The notes: a model not told the origin generated them from the letters alone. Shown: positions 11,295 to 19,353, numbered from the stretch's first letter. The stretch is DNA of 64,000 nucleotides from Chryseobacterium sp. SNU WT5 (GCF_007362475.1 NZ_CP041687.1:496001-560000); one strand, 5' to 3'. A program made the numbers and translations.

Positions 11295-11763
11295 TGTAAT
11301 ATATTTATAGGTTAACATTTATATCATGCAAAATAAGGGAAAACTAAAAACCGTTACATTGATGTAGGATAAGAAATTAATTATCACAACATGATACAGG
11401 TGAATACCTGAGGAATAAAAAATGCCAACAAACATGTTTTGATAGCAGCACTGACCTAATCTCAAGAAGAATTTAAAAGTTTATCACCAAAAAAGTCCAT
11501 CGAAATGCCCAACTGATGGATCTTCCCCAAGGAAATTTCTGGCAATTTTATCACTATGAATTAAACCATTCCAAAAATCGAAATATTCTCTTTGCTAAAA
11601 AAGAACCTCTCTTAAATCACTTTAAAAGAGGTGTTGGATCTTATCTCATTTTTTGGAGTAATTGGATAATTGAAGGGTTGTGCAACGGCTACCAATGATA
11701 GCAGAATTTTATTATTCTTTAATAAATTTTAAAATTTTTCCACTTTTAAATTTCAATAAATAT
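11295..11763. other. Non-coding junction between chromosome and cassette array
   Basis: It is AT-rich, without a convincing gene. A 60-codon frame at 11516-11698 has no recognisable product. One imperfect hairpin (ACCTCT ... AGAGGT near 11605-11635) is present. The left half of the IS110 fragment that follows has been lost here. Confidence 0.5.
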
Positions 11764-12058
11764 AGCTCTAGAACGAGTATTAAGGGAAAAACCAGAGTCA
11801 GTCACCTGGCGGATAAAAAGATGAAATCGTTGCTGCATATGGTTTCACTCACTGGCATTAAATATGATCCTGAACTGAAAGATTACTACACGCGCAAAAA
11901 AGCGGAAGGAAAGCACACGATGCTGGTTTTAAACAACATAAAATGCAAAATTGTGTACAGAATATTTGCGGTAATTCAACGAGAATCAAACTTTGTCAAT
12001 CTGCATAAATTTGCAGCGTAAATTTTGTGGGATTTGTTTGGTTTTTGTCATAGAATAT
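11764..12058 (+). pseudogene. IS110-family transposase remnant (3' end) with intact right end
   Basis: The last 85 codons of an IS110 transposase (from SSRTSIKGKTR to HKFAA, stop at 12021) match the C-terminus of the complete copy at 19566-20567 almost residue for residue, with visible divergence in DNA. The right end, CATAGAATAT at 12049-12058, is the same as that of the complete copy and abuts GTTCAAGC, a cassette-core-like GTT. The N-terminal three quarters and left end are missing, so it is inactive. A frame open from 11680 adds about 28 unrelated residues. Confidence 0.85.
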
Positions 12059-12154
12059 GTTCAAGCAACACCTTCGGTGAGCGGTAACTGCTTTTCAAAA
12101 ATAGTCTATTTATTGTAAAATCTCAACTTTACCTTTCATTTAAAAATTTATATT

Positions 12155-13057
12155 ATGAAAGGGAATTCGATTTCAATTAAACCGCTGAATGATAGCGGAA
12201 AGTTTTGGTTGCAAAAAGCATTGCAATTGATGCAAATTCAAGAATATGGGAAGGGAAGTGTGCGGAGTTACCTCCAAGAACTGACTTTACTTTTTAAGCA
12301 TTACAATGATCTCAAAGTTGAAGATTTACGCCAAGCACACATCGAAAAGTATTTGATTTTTATTAAAGAAAATCACAAAGTCGGTCGAGCCAAATGCCGA
12401 AGTGTAGCCCAATCTTGCAGTTTTTTCTTTAAAAAAGTAATGCCCAGCAATTACATTGTTCCGAGTAATCTGTACCCCAAAAAGCAATTTATTTTGCCCA
12501 ACATCATGACGGAAATGGAGGTAGAAAAACTATTTAAAGCACCTCTCAATCTAAAAGAACGTTGTGTGGTGGGCTTGCTTTATCGTTGTGGGTTGCGGAT
12601 TTCTGAGGTTTGTAATTTGAAAATCCAAGACATCGATAGTTGCAACAGCCGAATTAAAGTCATTCAAGGAAAAGGCGGAAAAGATCGTTCTACCTTGTTG
12701 CCACAGACTTTATTGGAACAACTCCGCGCGTTTTATATTGTCGAAAATCGTCCGAAAGAATACTTTTTTACCAGTCCGCAGACCCGAAAACAACTTCATG
12801 TTCGCAGTTTACAAGTGGTGGTGAATGGTGCGATGCAAAAGGCGGGTTTCCAAAGTGGACGATTTACGGCGCATACGCTGCGACATTCCTTTGCGACTCA
12901 CTTGCTTAATCAGGGCAATAACATTCATGTTATCAAGACTTTGCTCGGTCATAGCAAGTTGGAAACCACGATGATTTATCTGCATTTGCAACATCATACC
13001 CAACTCGGAATTGTTTCTCCTTTGGAAAAATTAAATGATGTAACAACCGCAAATTAA
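12155..13057 (+). CDS. Tyrosine recombinase (XerC/D-like), IS91-associated
   Basis: A 300-residue phage-integrase-type recombinase. An N-terminal SAM-like domain (residues 15-105) is followed by a catalytic domain with all active-site residues: R148 (GLRISE), K173 (QGKGGKD), H240 and R243 (HTLRHSF), H266 (LGHS) and nucleophile Y275 (TTMIYLH). It lacks the extra helix insertion that marks integron IntI enzymes, although its end (GIVSPLEKL) resembles theirs. Recombinases of this type occur directly upstream of transposases in some IS91-family elements, and that is the arrangement here. It is the only tyrosine recombinase in the window, so it is also the only local candidate for moving cassettes, which is speculation. 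Confidence 0.85.
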   Translation: MKGNSISIKPLNDSGKFWLQKALQLMQIQEYGKGSVRSYLQELTLLFKHYNDLKVEDLRQAHIEKYLIFIKENHKVGRAKCRSVAQSCSFFFKKVMPSNYIVPSNLYPKKQFILPNIMTEMEVEKLFKAPLNLKERCVVGLLYRCGLRISEVCNLKIQDIDSCNSRIKVIQGKGGKDRSTLLPQTLLEQLRAFYIVENRPKEYFFTSPQTRKQLHVRSLQVVVNGAMQKAGFQSGRFTAHTLRHSFATHLLNQGNNIHVIKTLLGHSKLETTMIYLHLQHHTQLGIVSPLEKLNDVTTAN

Positions 13058-14254
13058 GCAGTTACTGCAAAGTAAAATCTTCAATCATCCAAGTGCGAAA
13101 CGCTTTAATTTATACAGTCAAAATGTGCTGCAAAAATTGTCAGATTGCCATACGGTTCGGTTGGGAATGCATGTTTACGGCTGTAATCATTGTCACCATC
13201 AACATTACCAATTTCACAGTTGCGGCAACAGACATTGCCCCAATTGTGGAGGCTTGAAACGCGAACAGTGGCTGCAAGACAGGATGAGCGAATTGCTACC
13301 GACAGCTTATTTCCATATCGTTTTTACCATTCCTCAGCAGTTGAGAAGTCTGGCGATGGGGAATCGGAAAGCGGTTTTCAAATTGCTTTTTGAGGCAGGT
13401 ACTTACACTTTGAAAACCCTTGGAAAGGATGAAAAATATTTGGGAGGAATACCTGGAATCATCAGTGTTTTGCATACCAATGGGCAGGATTTAACTTTTC
13501 ATCCTCATGTTCATTGTATTGTAACGGGTGGTGGACTTTCAAAAGAGGGAAAATGGATCACTCAAAAAAGAGAAAAAGGTAATTTTCTTTTTCCCAGAAG
13601 AGCGATGGAAAAGATCTTCAAAGGTTATTTTTTGGCGCAATTAAAGGCCTTAAAAACGAGTGAAAATCTAAAAATAAACAACGAAAAAGAGTTCGACAAA
13701 ACGATTGATGAAGTGCAATTCATCAAATGGAATGTTTACGCCAAAGCACCTTTTGCAGGTCCCGAACAGATTGTGGAATATTTGGGAAGGTACACGCACA
13801 AAGTGGCGATCAGCACGTATAGAATCACTAAAATCAGCGACACCGAAATCACCTTTAAGTACAAAGATTATCGGGACAAAAATCAACAAAAACTAATAAC
13901 TTTGAGCCATGCAGAGTTTTTACGAAGATTTGAGCAACATATCCTGCCCAAAGGTTTTGTGAAGATTCGGCACAGCGGATTTTTGAGTCATCAAAACAAA
14001 ACAAAACAAAACGGCTGGAAAGTATTTGTGCACAATTGAAAATAGCGGCTCCCAAACCCAAAGTAGAACTTCCGGTTTCGGTTTTGGCAGCCATGAAATA
14101 CGGCATTGATATTACCAAATGCAGTATTTGCAAAATTGGAGCGCTGGAATGGGTTGCAACTTACGTAAATGTCGCAAAACAGGGTGTTCATCTAGTAAAT
14201 GCTGCCAAATTACAAAACCGAGGTTCACCAAAGAAAATCCCCCGTAACCATTAA
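13044..14254 (+). pseudogene. IS91-family HUH transposase, frameshifted
   Basis: The N-terminal part (stop at 14039) has the zinc-finger region CNHCHHQHYQFHSCGNRHCP, the VFTIPQQLR block, the HUH motif HPHVHCIV and the paired-tyrosine motif EYLGRYTHKVAIS. The C-terminal part continues in another frame up to 14254 (LESICAQLKIAAPKPK onward). The shift falls in four tandem CAAAA units at 13992-14011; removing one unit restores a single frame. The frame is open from 13044 and encodes family-like residues (QLLQSKIFNHPSAKRFNLYS) before the first usable start, GTG at 13125, so the true start is unclear and overlaps the recombinase stop. Probably inactive as read, unless slippage restores the frame. 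Confidence 0.78.
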
Positions 14255-14455
14255 AAAGTGTAACAAAACCCGAGTAAAAAGCCAACCGAATTTTCCCCAA
14301 AATCTCTTATTTTGGGTAGGGGGATTTTTGTTTAAAACGCAAAGTAAACTGCTGGAAACAGAGCACTTTAATGCATTAAAACGGTTTAATTCTACAAATT
14401 AAAGAACGCCCAAACCTACAAAACCACCTATGAAAAATGAGTGGCGTCGCTGAAC

Positions 14456-14516
14456 ACCGAATAGCAAAAAGGCCTAACATTTTTACGTGTTAGGCCTTTT
14501 TTCTATTCGGCATAAT
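14456..14516. repeat. Palindrome I (attC-like), also a terminator-grade hairpin
   Basis: A 23-bp stem from CCGAATAG at 14457 to CTATTCGG ending at 14510, with one mismatch. The inner part is GGCCTAACA / TGTTAGGCC with an A tract on one side and a T tract on the other. It lies between the cores GAAC (14455) and GTTAGCAG (14517). As DNA it fits a cassette junction; as RNA it could terminate transcription either way. Confidence 0.75.
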
Positions 14517-14534
14517 GTTAGCAGAAGTAGTTTT

Positions 14535-15188
14535 TTACAGAAAAAATCCCCCGACTAATTTTACAAATACTTCTCTATCTCCAATCTTATAAATTGTTAA
14601 TACGCTTCCATCAGAAAGTTGTTTCATTTTTTGGTCAAATTGTGCTCTTGGTCCTGATTGTATTAATTTTTCAAGTTGTTGTAAAACTTCTCCTGCCGTT
14701 AAAACACAAATCGCCGTTTCCTCACTTTTTCCGTCTCCACTTTTTTTTATAGTTTGTATTATTAACTCTTTTTGTTTGGAACATAAGTCTGCTTTTTGAT
14801 TTTCATTTAATGCGCTGTAAATATTAACCATATCATCTAACAGATTTTTATTAAGAGGATTTTTTAAATATTTTAATTGTGCCTCTTTCACGATTTTTTC
14901 TGCCTTACTTTTAGATAATTTTCTGTGAGCAGGTTTCCAAAATGTTCCTGATTCACTATTGTAGCTTCCAATTGTATAATCAATTTTCACAAATTTACTT
15001 CCGTAGTAAAGTTGATTTAGTTGATCTTGCGTTAATTCAGAAGGATTTGATTTGAAAATCTCTAAAAGTTTATAAAAATTTTCTTTAGGGTTTTCAGTAA
15101 CATTTTTTTTAATTAGTTCAGTATTAATCTGTGCAAATGAAAATGTAGATATTACACTAAAAATTAAGATTAGAATCGTTTGTTTCAT
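14535..15188 (-). CDS. Cassette protein, secreted, unknown function
   Basis: A 217-residue protein with a clear signal peptide (MKQTILILIFSVISTFSFAQ), so exported to the periplasm or beyond. The mature part is lysine-rich and mostly helical; I recognise no family. The cassette ends flank it closely: GTTAGCAGAAGTAGTTT at 14517-14533 and its inverted partner at 15207-15223 (16 of 17 match). The stop codon lies just inside the left repeat. Its start is 36 bp from the junction with palindrome A, too little room for an own promoter upstream of the junction, so transcription probably comes from outside the cassette or from within A. Confidence 0.65.
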   Translation of the reverse strand: MKQTILILIFSVISTFSFAQINTELIKKNVTENPKENFYKLLEIFKSNPSELTQDQLNQLYYGSKFVKIDYTIGSYNSESGTFWKPAHRKLSKSKAEKIVKEAQLKYLKNPLNKNLLDDMVNIYSALNENQKADLCSKQKELIIQTIKKSGDGKSEETAICVLTAGEVLQQLEKLIQSGPRAQFDQKMKQLSDGSVLTIYKIGDREVFVKLVGGFFL

Positions 15189-15223
15189 ATTGTGAAGAGT
15201 GTTTGGAAACTATTTCTGCTAAC

Positions 15224-15395
15224 GGCCAGCTCGGCTTTGTCGTCGTTCTGAAAAGAAGTTGCAAACTTCTTTTCGGAATGCGTCAAAGGCGACTGTTGGG
15301 AGAACGTCGTGCGAAAGCAACGATGGTTTCCCGACAGTCGGCGAAGCCGAGCTGGCCGTTGGGAAAAATCGTCCCAAAGGGCGATTTTTCCCAAC
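15224..15395 (-). repeat. Mini-cassette H plus palindrome A, copy 1
   Basis: Palindrome A is 15224-15357 (134 bp): an outer stem GGCCAGCTCGGCTT / AAGCCGAGCTGGCC enclosing two inner hairpins (GAAAAGAAGTT / AACTTCTTTTC and GACTGTTGGGA / TCCCGACAGTC). H is 15358-15395 (38 bp): GTTGGGAAAAATCG, a short loop, and its exact inverse. H has the form of a cassette (GTT...AAC) with no gene. H and A stay together in all four copies. Confidence 0.8.
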
Positions 15396-15514
15396 GGTCT
15401 AGTGTATGAGCAGTAGCGGATTAAAACCCACTAACTTTTCGGTTAAACACTTACCTTTATTAATATTCATTTCTTTTCAATTTTGCACTAAACCCGCTAT
15501 TGTTTATACACATT
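15396..15514. repeat. Palindrome D (attC-like)
   Basis: The stem starts GTGTATGAGCAGTAGCGG near 15402 and closes with CCGCTATTGTTTATACAC; the three non-Watson-Crick positions are all G.T if the plus strand folds. It lies between the end of mini-cassette H and the GTTACCTG core at 15515. Confidence 0.7.
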
Positions 15515-15551
15515 GTTACCTGCTGGCTTTTTTCCGTTCAGCTTGGTTTTC

Positions 15552-15639
15552 AGCGTTGGCAAAGACATACTCTTTTGCAATTTTTGGCTTGTGTGTTGGC
15601 TGGCGCGAATTGCAAATGTGTATGGCTTTTAGCGTTGGC
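15552..15639. repeat. Imperfect palindrome E bounded by AGCGTTGGC direct repeats
   Basis: AGCGTTGGC occurs at 15552-15560 and 15631-15639. Between them CATAC-TCT-TTTGCAATT (15566-15582) pairs with AATTGCAAA-TGT-GTATG (15608-15624). It sits inside the restriction-modification cassette just past the endonuclease stop, and a third AGCGTTGG lies in palindrome F at the other end of the system. Confidence 0.6.
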
Positions 15640-15642
15640 TTT

Positions 15643-16899
15643 TTACACAAAATCCAATGGTTCAAAATCAATATCTTGATTCGAAACAGAATCATAAATT
15701 TTGAATGTTCCTTCTTCTAACCACACAACTTTAATATTTTCGGAAGTACAAAATTCAATTAAACTGACTTGTGGCTTTTGAGAGTAGACCAAAAATTCTT
15801 TAATGTCCTCGTATTCCATTTGCCGGTTTACGATTGAAAACTTATAGTATTTAAGCTGTCCAACTCCTTTAATAGTTTGTTTTTCTTGGTCAGACATTGA
15901 ACTTAAAATAGTTTTAATTTCAAAAACTAAAGCTGTTTCTTCCATTGTCGACAAACAATCAAACTTTCCTTCATAAAGTTCAAATGCTCTTTCTTCGCAG
16001 AACAGTCCAAGTTGTCTTACGATTTCTTGATGTTCTGCCAAACGTTGCTGACGAATTCTAATCGATTCTGTATAATCTATACTAACTGTAGAAATTGTAT
16101 TAAAAATTGGGTCGACAGCAATTGTACCTGAAGTCACAGGTCTAAATTGTGAATAGAGAACTCCTTCTGCATTTGTTGCATCAGGTGGAATTTCTGTGGA
16201 AATTTCATCCTCTGTAATAACAATTCTACCTATTGGAAAAGCATTGTTTCCTCTTCTAACAATATCTCCTAATTGTTCTGCAATTCCAGGAAGAATTTTA
16301 ACAGCATTTCTAGCCATTGATACAGAAGTTCCTGTAGATTCAAGAATTTCTTCCAATGACAATTCGGAAAGTTCAATTATTCTCTCGTATTCTTCAATTG
16401 AATCATTTTCAGCTTCTAAAGCCAGCATTAATTTTTTTGTTTCTATTCCAGATTTATCTTGAACAAGTTTTAGTAAAATTCTATATGGATGACTTATTTC
16501 TCCATCTGTACCCTCAACACCTAATTGAATAAAAGCGTTCCTCCATAATTCTTTTCTAATATTTTCGTCTGGTATAGACAAAATTTGAATCGCACTTGGT
16601 GTAAGTTCTCCTGATTTGTTATCATAAACAATTAAAAACCCAATTAATTTAAAGAATTTAATAGTTTCCCTTGCTGCCGTATGATAACCTCTATTTGAAG
16701 GTGTCTTTGCACTTTGTTCTAATAAATATTCTTCAATAGTTAGTCCTTCACGACCTGGATTAATCACACCATTCCTTAAAAGTTGTTCTCCAAGGTTTTC
16801 ATCTCTTAAAGGTGTTTCCTCCTCAATTAACTGCAAGACAGTTTGTAGTGCCTCAAAATACTTATCAAGATTATTGAATTGGTGTGGTATGTTTTTCAT
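15643..16899 (-). CDS. Type II restriction endonuclease (putative)
   Basis: A 418-residue protein placed last in a C-M-M-R operon. Residues 314-329 (FDCLST then FEIKT) give D314, E327 and K329 of a PD-(D/E)xK nuclease site, followed by KGVGQLKYYKF (344-354), the Q-containing motif of many nucleases of this fold. The first 110 residues look like a winged-helix domain (AARETIKFFKLIGFLIVY then GELTPSAIQIL), probably DNA-binding. The recognition sequence cannot be read from the protein. The start is 15 bp after the upstream methyltransferase stop, so the two are probably co-transcribed. Identification as the endonuclease rests on motif plus context. Confidence 0.75.
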   Translation of the reverse strand: MKNIPHQFNNLDKYFEALQTVLQLIEEETPLRDENLGEQLLRNGVINPGREGLTIEEYLLEQSAKTPSNRGYHTAARETIKFFKLIGFLIVYDNKSGELTPSAIQILSIPDENIRKELWRNAFIQLGVEGTDGEISHPYRILLKLVQDKSGIETKKLMLALEAENDSIEEYERIIELSELSLEEILESTGTSVSMARNAVKILPGIAEQLGDIVRRGNNAFPIGRIVITEDEISTEIPPDATNAEGVLYSQFRPVTSGTIAVDPIFNTISTVSIDYTESIRIRQQRLAEHQEIVRQLGLFCEERAFELYEGKFDCLSTMEETALVFEIKTILSSMSDQEKQTIKGVGQLKYYKFSIVNRQMEYEDIKEFLVYSQKPQVSLIEFCTSENIKVVWLEEGTFKIYDSVSNQDIDFEPLDFV

Positions 16900-16913
16900 T
16901 GAATTAGCAGAGA

Positions 16914-17726
16914 TTAAATTTCTGCTAATATACCATTTGTATTAATTTCTATCTCAATTTGATTCTCGACATTTAATTCTTCCAAGCGATTATTTGCGAT
17001 TTTAATGTAGTCTCTGTTTTTTTCGAAAGCAATAAAGTTCCTATGGTTTTTTACGGCACTTACGCATTCGCTACCAGAACCACCAAAAGGAATTAATACT
17101 AAATCATTCTCGTTTGAAAAATGTTTGATTATTCTATCGCAAATAGCCAATGGTTTTTGAGTTGGATGGTCAACTTTTTCATTTGCAAATCTTTTACCTG
17201 CTAATACAGGAATATTCCAAACATCTCCAGCGTGTTTTCCATCAGGGTTTGGTGTCCAAACTTTACCATTTTTGGTTATTTTGTTTTTTAATCTTTCCTT
17301 GCTTTTATATGGCTCTCTTATTTGATGATAAGTATAATCATCAGTTTTTGAAAACCAAAGTATAGGTTCATAATTTGCCGAAGGCGAATTTTTATAACCT
17401 GAAAAACTATTTTCATAATGCCAAATTATTTGCCTTCTGTATTTTAAATCTTTCTGATATAGATATACTTGAAGATGACATAAATAATGGTGGATGCCAT
17501 AAATGAAAATTGAACCAGTTGGTTTTAATTTCGTGATTGCAACATCAAGCCATTTTTTTGACCACTTTATCCATCCATCTACATCATCCCAATTATCTGA
17601 TGAATTTCCAAAATCCTTGTTGAGATTGTAAGGTGGGTCAGCTATTATTAAATCAATTGATTCATTTTCTAATTTCTGCATTTGCTTAATGCAGTCTCCG
17701 TAATGTATTTTGTTAGTCTCAATCAT
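16914..17726 (-). CDS. DNA adenine methyltransferase, beta class (second methyltransferase of the R-M system)
   Basis: A 270-residue N6_N4 methyltransferase. The catalytic motif IIADPPYNLNKDFG (DPPY 30-33) is near the N-terminus and the AdoMet motif IPFGGSGSECVSAV (FGGSG 214-218) near the C-terminus, with HPTQKP at 187-192. That order defines the beta class, and DPPY favours N6-adenine. It starts 8 bp inside the preceding methyltransferase gene, so translation is coupled. Two methyltransferases next to one nuclease are typical of systems with asymmetric recognition sites, one enzyme per strand; that is inference. Confidence 0.88.
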   Translation of the reverse strand: MIETNKIHYGDCIKQMQKLENESIDLIIADPPYNLNKDFGNSSDNWDDVDGWIKWSKKWLDVAITKLKPTGSIFIYGIHHYLCHLQVYLYQKDLKYRRQIIWHYENSFSGYKNSPSANYEPILWFSKTDDYTYHQIREPYKSKERLKNKITKNGKVWTPNPDGKHAGDVWNIPVLAGKRFANEKVDHPTQKPLAICDRIIKHFSNENDLVLIPFGGSGSECVSAVKNHRNFIAFEKNRDYIKIANNRLEELNVENQIEIEINTNGILAEI

Positions 17727-18777
17727 CTTTCTTGATATTTTGAAATATTAAAACGTTTTGATGGTGCATATTTGGAACGAATGAAAAAGGATAGCCGTAA
17801 GGATAAATACTTTTGTGTCTTTGATACAATATTTTAATTCCTTTCAAAACGAAATTTCCTTTTTTCTCCAACTCATTCGCTAAATCAGCGTGAAAAGTAT
17901 AGTATTTCTCTTTTTTTCTAAAATCGCTTACAATTACGCACATATACTTTCCAGATTTTAATGGTCTTGAACAGTCGTTGAAAAATTTTGCAAGTGTTGA
18001 TAAAAATTTGTCATAATCCTCAATGTTTGCCAAGTCCTCATTATTCTCACTATACTTGTGGTCTAAATCATTTTCAATTCTTTCCTTTCCTTTATGGTCA
18101 ATAGTTTCTAAAATGTTCCAATATGGTGGGCTTGTCGCAATAAAATCTATTTCATTTTTTTTAAACTTTTTAATTTCTTTCTGACTATTTCCATTTATCA
18201 AAGTTTGTTTAGTTTTTAATGGATAATCGTCAGGAACTTCCAATTCAATTCGTTGTAATCCTAAATCGTGGTATTTAGGATTTAATTCAATACCGTAACC
18301 AAATCTATTATTGAAAGCACAAGCTTTTACAGTTGAAGCAACTCCAGAAAAAGGGTCAAGAACTTTATCATTTTCTTTAGAAAAGAATTGAATAAGTCTA
18401 CCAACGTCTTGAAACGAAAAAGGTGCAGGATGCTGTTTTTCAATTTGCGCATCCTTATTGCCTGCACCTAAACCTTTCTGACTGAACACAGTTATAGTTT
18501 CTGGCAGCCATTCTTTGGCTGTTAAATCATTTAATCCATTATTTAAAGCAAAAGCTGATTTCTCATTTGGAAATAGAATTGCGTTAGCTTTCTCAACATC
18601 TCCTTTTGAATGAAATAATGCAACTTCATCCCACGCTTCAATAAATCTATTTGGGATTCTCAATTCAATTCTTTTTTCAAAAAACTCCTTGAGTTTGGAT
18701 TTCGCAAGTTTATTAAGTTCAGCTTCTTTAACTGGAACAACTTCTTTTCTATCTTTTTTATATAGTTGATATTTCAT
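17719..18777 (-). CDS. DNA methyltransferase with SPPYW motif (first methyltransferase of the R-M system)
   Basis: A 352-residue methyltransferase with the AdoMet motif VLDPFSGVAST at residues 139-149, an HPAPF block at 116-120 and the catalytic motif TSPPYW at 215-220. Motif order differs from its partner, and SPPY points to N4-cytosine or N6-adenine methylation. Two residues separate the controller gene stop from its start. It overlaps the next methyltransferase by 8 bp. The different motif order of the two methyltransferases shows that they are not recent duplicates. Confidence 0.85.
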   Translation of the reverse strand: MKYQLYKKDRKEVVPVKEAELNKLAKSKLKEFFEKRIELRIPNRFIEAWDEVALFHSKGDVEKANAILFPNEKSAFALNNGLNDLTAKEWLPETITVFSQKGLGAGNKDAQIEKQHPAPFSFQDVGRLIQFFSKENDKVLDPFSGVASTVKACAFNNRFGYGIELNPKYHDLGLQRIELEVPDDYPLKTKQTLINGNSQKEIKKFKKNEIDFIATSPPYWNILETIDHKGKERIENDLDHKYSENNEDLANIEDYDKFLSTLAKFFNDCSRPLKSGKYMCVIVSDFRKKEKYYTFHADLANELEKKGNFVLKGIKILYQRHKSIYPYGYPFSFVPNMHHQNVLIFQNIKKDD

Positions 18778-18780
18778 CTA

Positions 18781-19071
18781 TTATTTCTTCTCGTATTTCA
18801 TTTGTTCTTCTGCAACTTTTAAAGCATTCATTCCTTCCTTTTCGTCTTTTACAATATCATAAACCTTTGAACCAATCCATAAAGCTTCCAATTCCGAAAA
18901 TGAGCAATTGAAAGTTTCGCTAATTGTTTTTAAGTGTTCTCGTTTTAAAGGTTTCTGGTCGCTTTCAACTTTACTTAAAAAACCGTCTCCGATTTCAAGT
19001 ATTGAAGCAAGTTGTCTTTGAAACATTCCATTTGATTCTCTTAATTCCCTGATTTTCTGTCCAAGTGTCAT
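18781..19071 (-). CDS. Controller protein (XRE-family HTH) of the R-M system
   Basis: A 96-residue protein with a Cro/C1-type helix-turn-helix in residues 1-60 (IRELRESNGMFQRQLASILE then GDGFLSKVESDQK) and a helical tail. It is the first gene of the operon, as for C proteins that delay endonuclease expression when a system enters a new cell. A perfect TTGAC / GTCAA inverted repeat 17 bp upstream, overlapping a -7 box, is the expected autoregulatory operator. An ordinary XRE regulator would look the same; the position makes the C role likely. Confidence 0.8.
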   Translation of the reverse strand: MTLGQKIRELRESNGMFQRQLASILEIGDGFLSKVESDQKPLKREHLKTISETFNCSFSELEALWIGSKVYDIVKDEKEGMNALKVAEEQMKYEKK

Positions 19072-19087
19072 TTTACCAAATTTAGAC

Positions 19088-19132
19088 TTGACTATTATTG
19101 GTCAAATGTAATAAATATTATTTGAAATTCAA
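19088..19132 (-). promoter_or_regulatory. Promoter and candidate C-box of the R-M operon
   Basis: On the minus strand, TTG (19132-19130), 19 bp, then TACATTTG (19110-19103) match the Bacteroidota promoter. The inverted repeat TTGAC-N8-GTCAA (19088-19105) overlaps the start region, so binding there could repress transcription. Confidence 0.6.
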
Positions 19133-19147
19133 TTCTTGCGGTGGGAA

Positions 19148-19213
19148 ATTTTAGCTCTTTTGGTTTTTTGAGCGTTGGAATTGTGTGTCGACAAAAACCG
19201 AAAGTGCTAAAAT
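19148..19213. repeat. Imperfect palindrome F
   Basis: ATTTTAGC and TTGGTTTTT on the left pair with CAAAAACC and GCTAAAAT on the right, with short internal loops. It contains AGCGTTGG, shared with palindrome E. It lies between the R-M promoter and the cassette edge at 19241. Confidence 0.55.
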
Positions 19214-19241
19214 GTGCGGCTGGGTTTAGCTTGAAGGTAAC

Positions 19242-19353
19242 GTTTGGGTATTTCTGCAGGCGGGCTAAAAATACGAAATCTCTCTACTTGCTGAAAACTT
19301 AATTAATCGCTAAAATCTTCGATGAAAACTTCATACCCGCTTGTAGAAATACC
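19242..19353. repeat. Palindrome B (attC-like), copy 1, interrupted at its right edge by IS110
   Basis: An 18-bp outer stem, GGTATTTCTGCAGGCGGG against CCCGCTTGTAGAAATACC, with two G.T pairs, plus an inner CGAAAA...CTTCGATG part. It follows the core GGTAAC at 19241. The right junction (ATACC) runs directly into the IS110 left end; the missing core GTTGTAC is found on the far side of the IS at 20605. Confidence 0.85.

Larger units (their letters stand above)
12059..14455 (+). mobile_element. IS91-type element with tyrosine recombinase, possibly itself a cassette
   Basis: It holds a tyrosine recombinase gene and a HUH transposase gene, both on the plus strand against the direction of the cassettes. 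The ends are marked by GTTCAAGCAACACC (12059-12072) and, inverted, GGCGTCGCTGAAC (14443-14455), which agree apart from one extra base and three transitions. GTTC/CAAG is also the kind of tetranucleotide next to which IS91 elements insert, so the true transposon ends may lie slightly inside. Confidence 0.5.

Noticed and set aside
11516..11698. 60-codon frame before the IS110 fragment
   Set aside because: No recognisable content, no start signals, in a decayed junction.
12155..13057. Integron integrase IntI
   Set aside because: The extra IntI helix between the active-site motifs is missing and the gene is joined to an IS91-type transposase; only the last residues resemble IntI.
12059..14455. 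A ninth ordinary gene cassette
   Set aside because: The ends match imperfectly with an indel and lack the position-11 rule, and GTTC/CAAG is the expected IS91 flank, so the match may be chance.
14471..14496. A canonical attC pair (GCCTAAC ... GTTAGGC)
   Set aside because: It fits RYYYAAC/GTTRRRY by letter, but the arms are only 8 nt apart in the middle of palindrome I; a terminator-like hairpin is the simpler reading, and the cassette cores are elsewhere.
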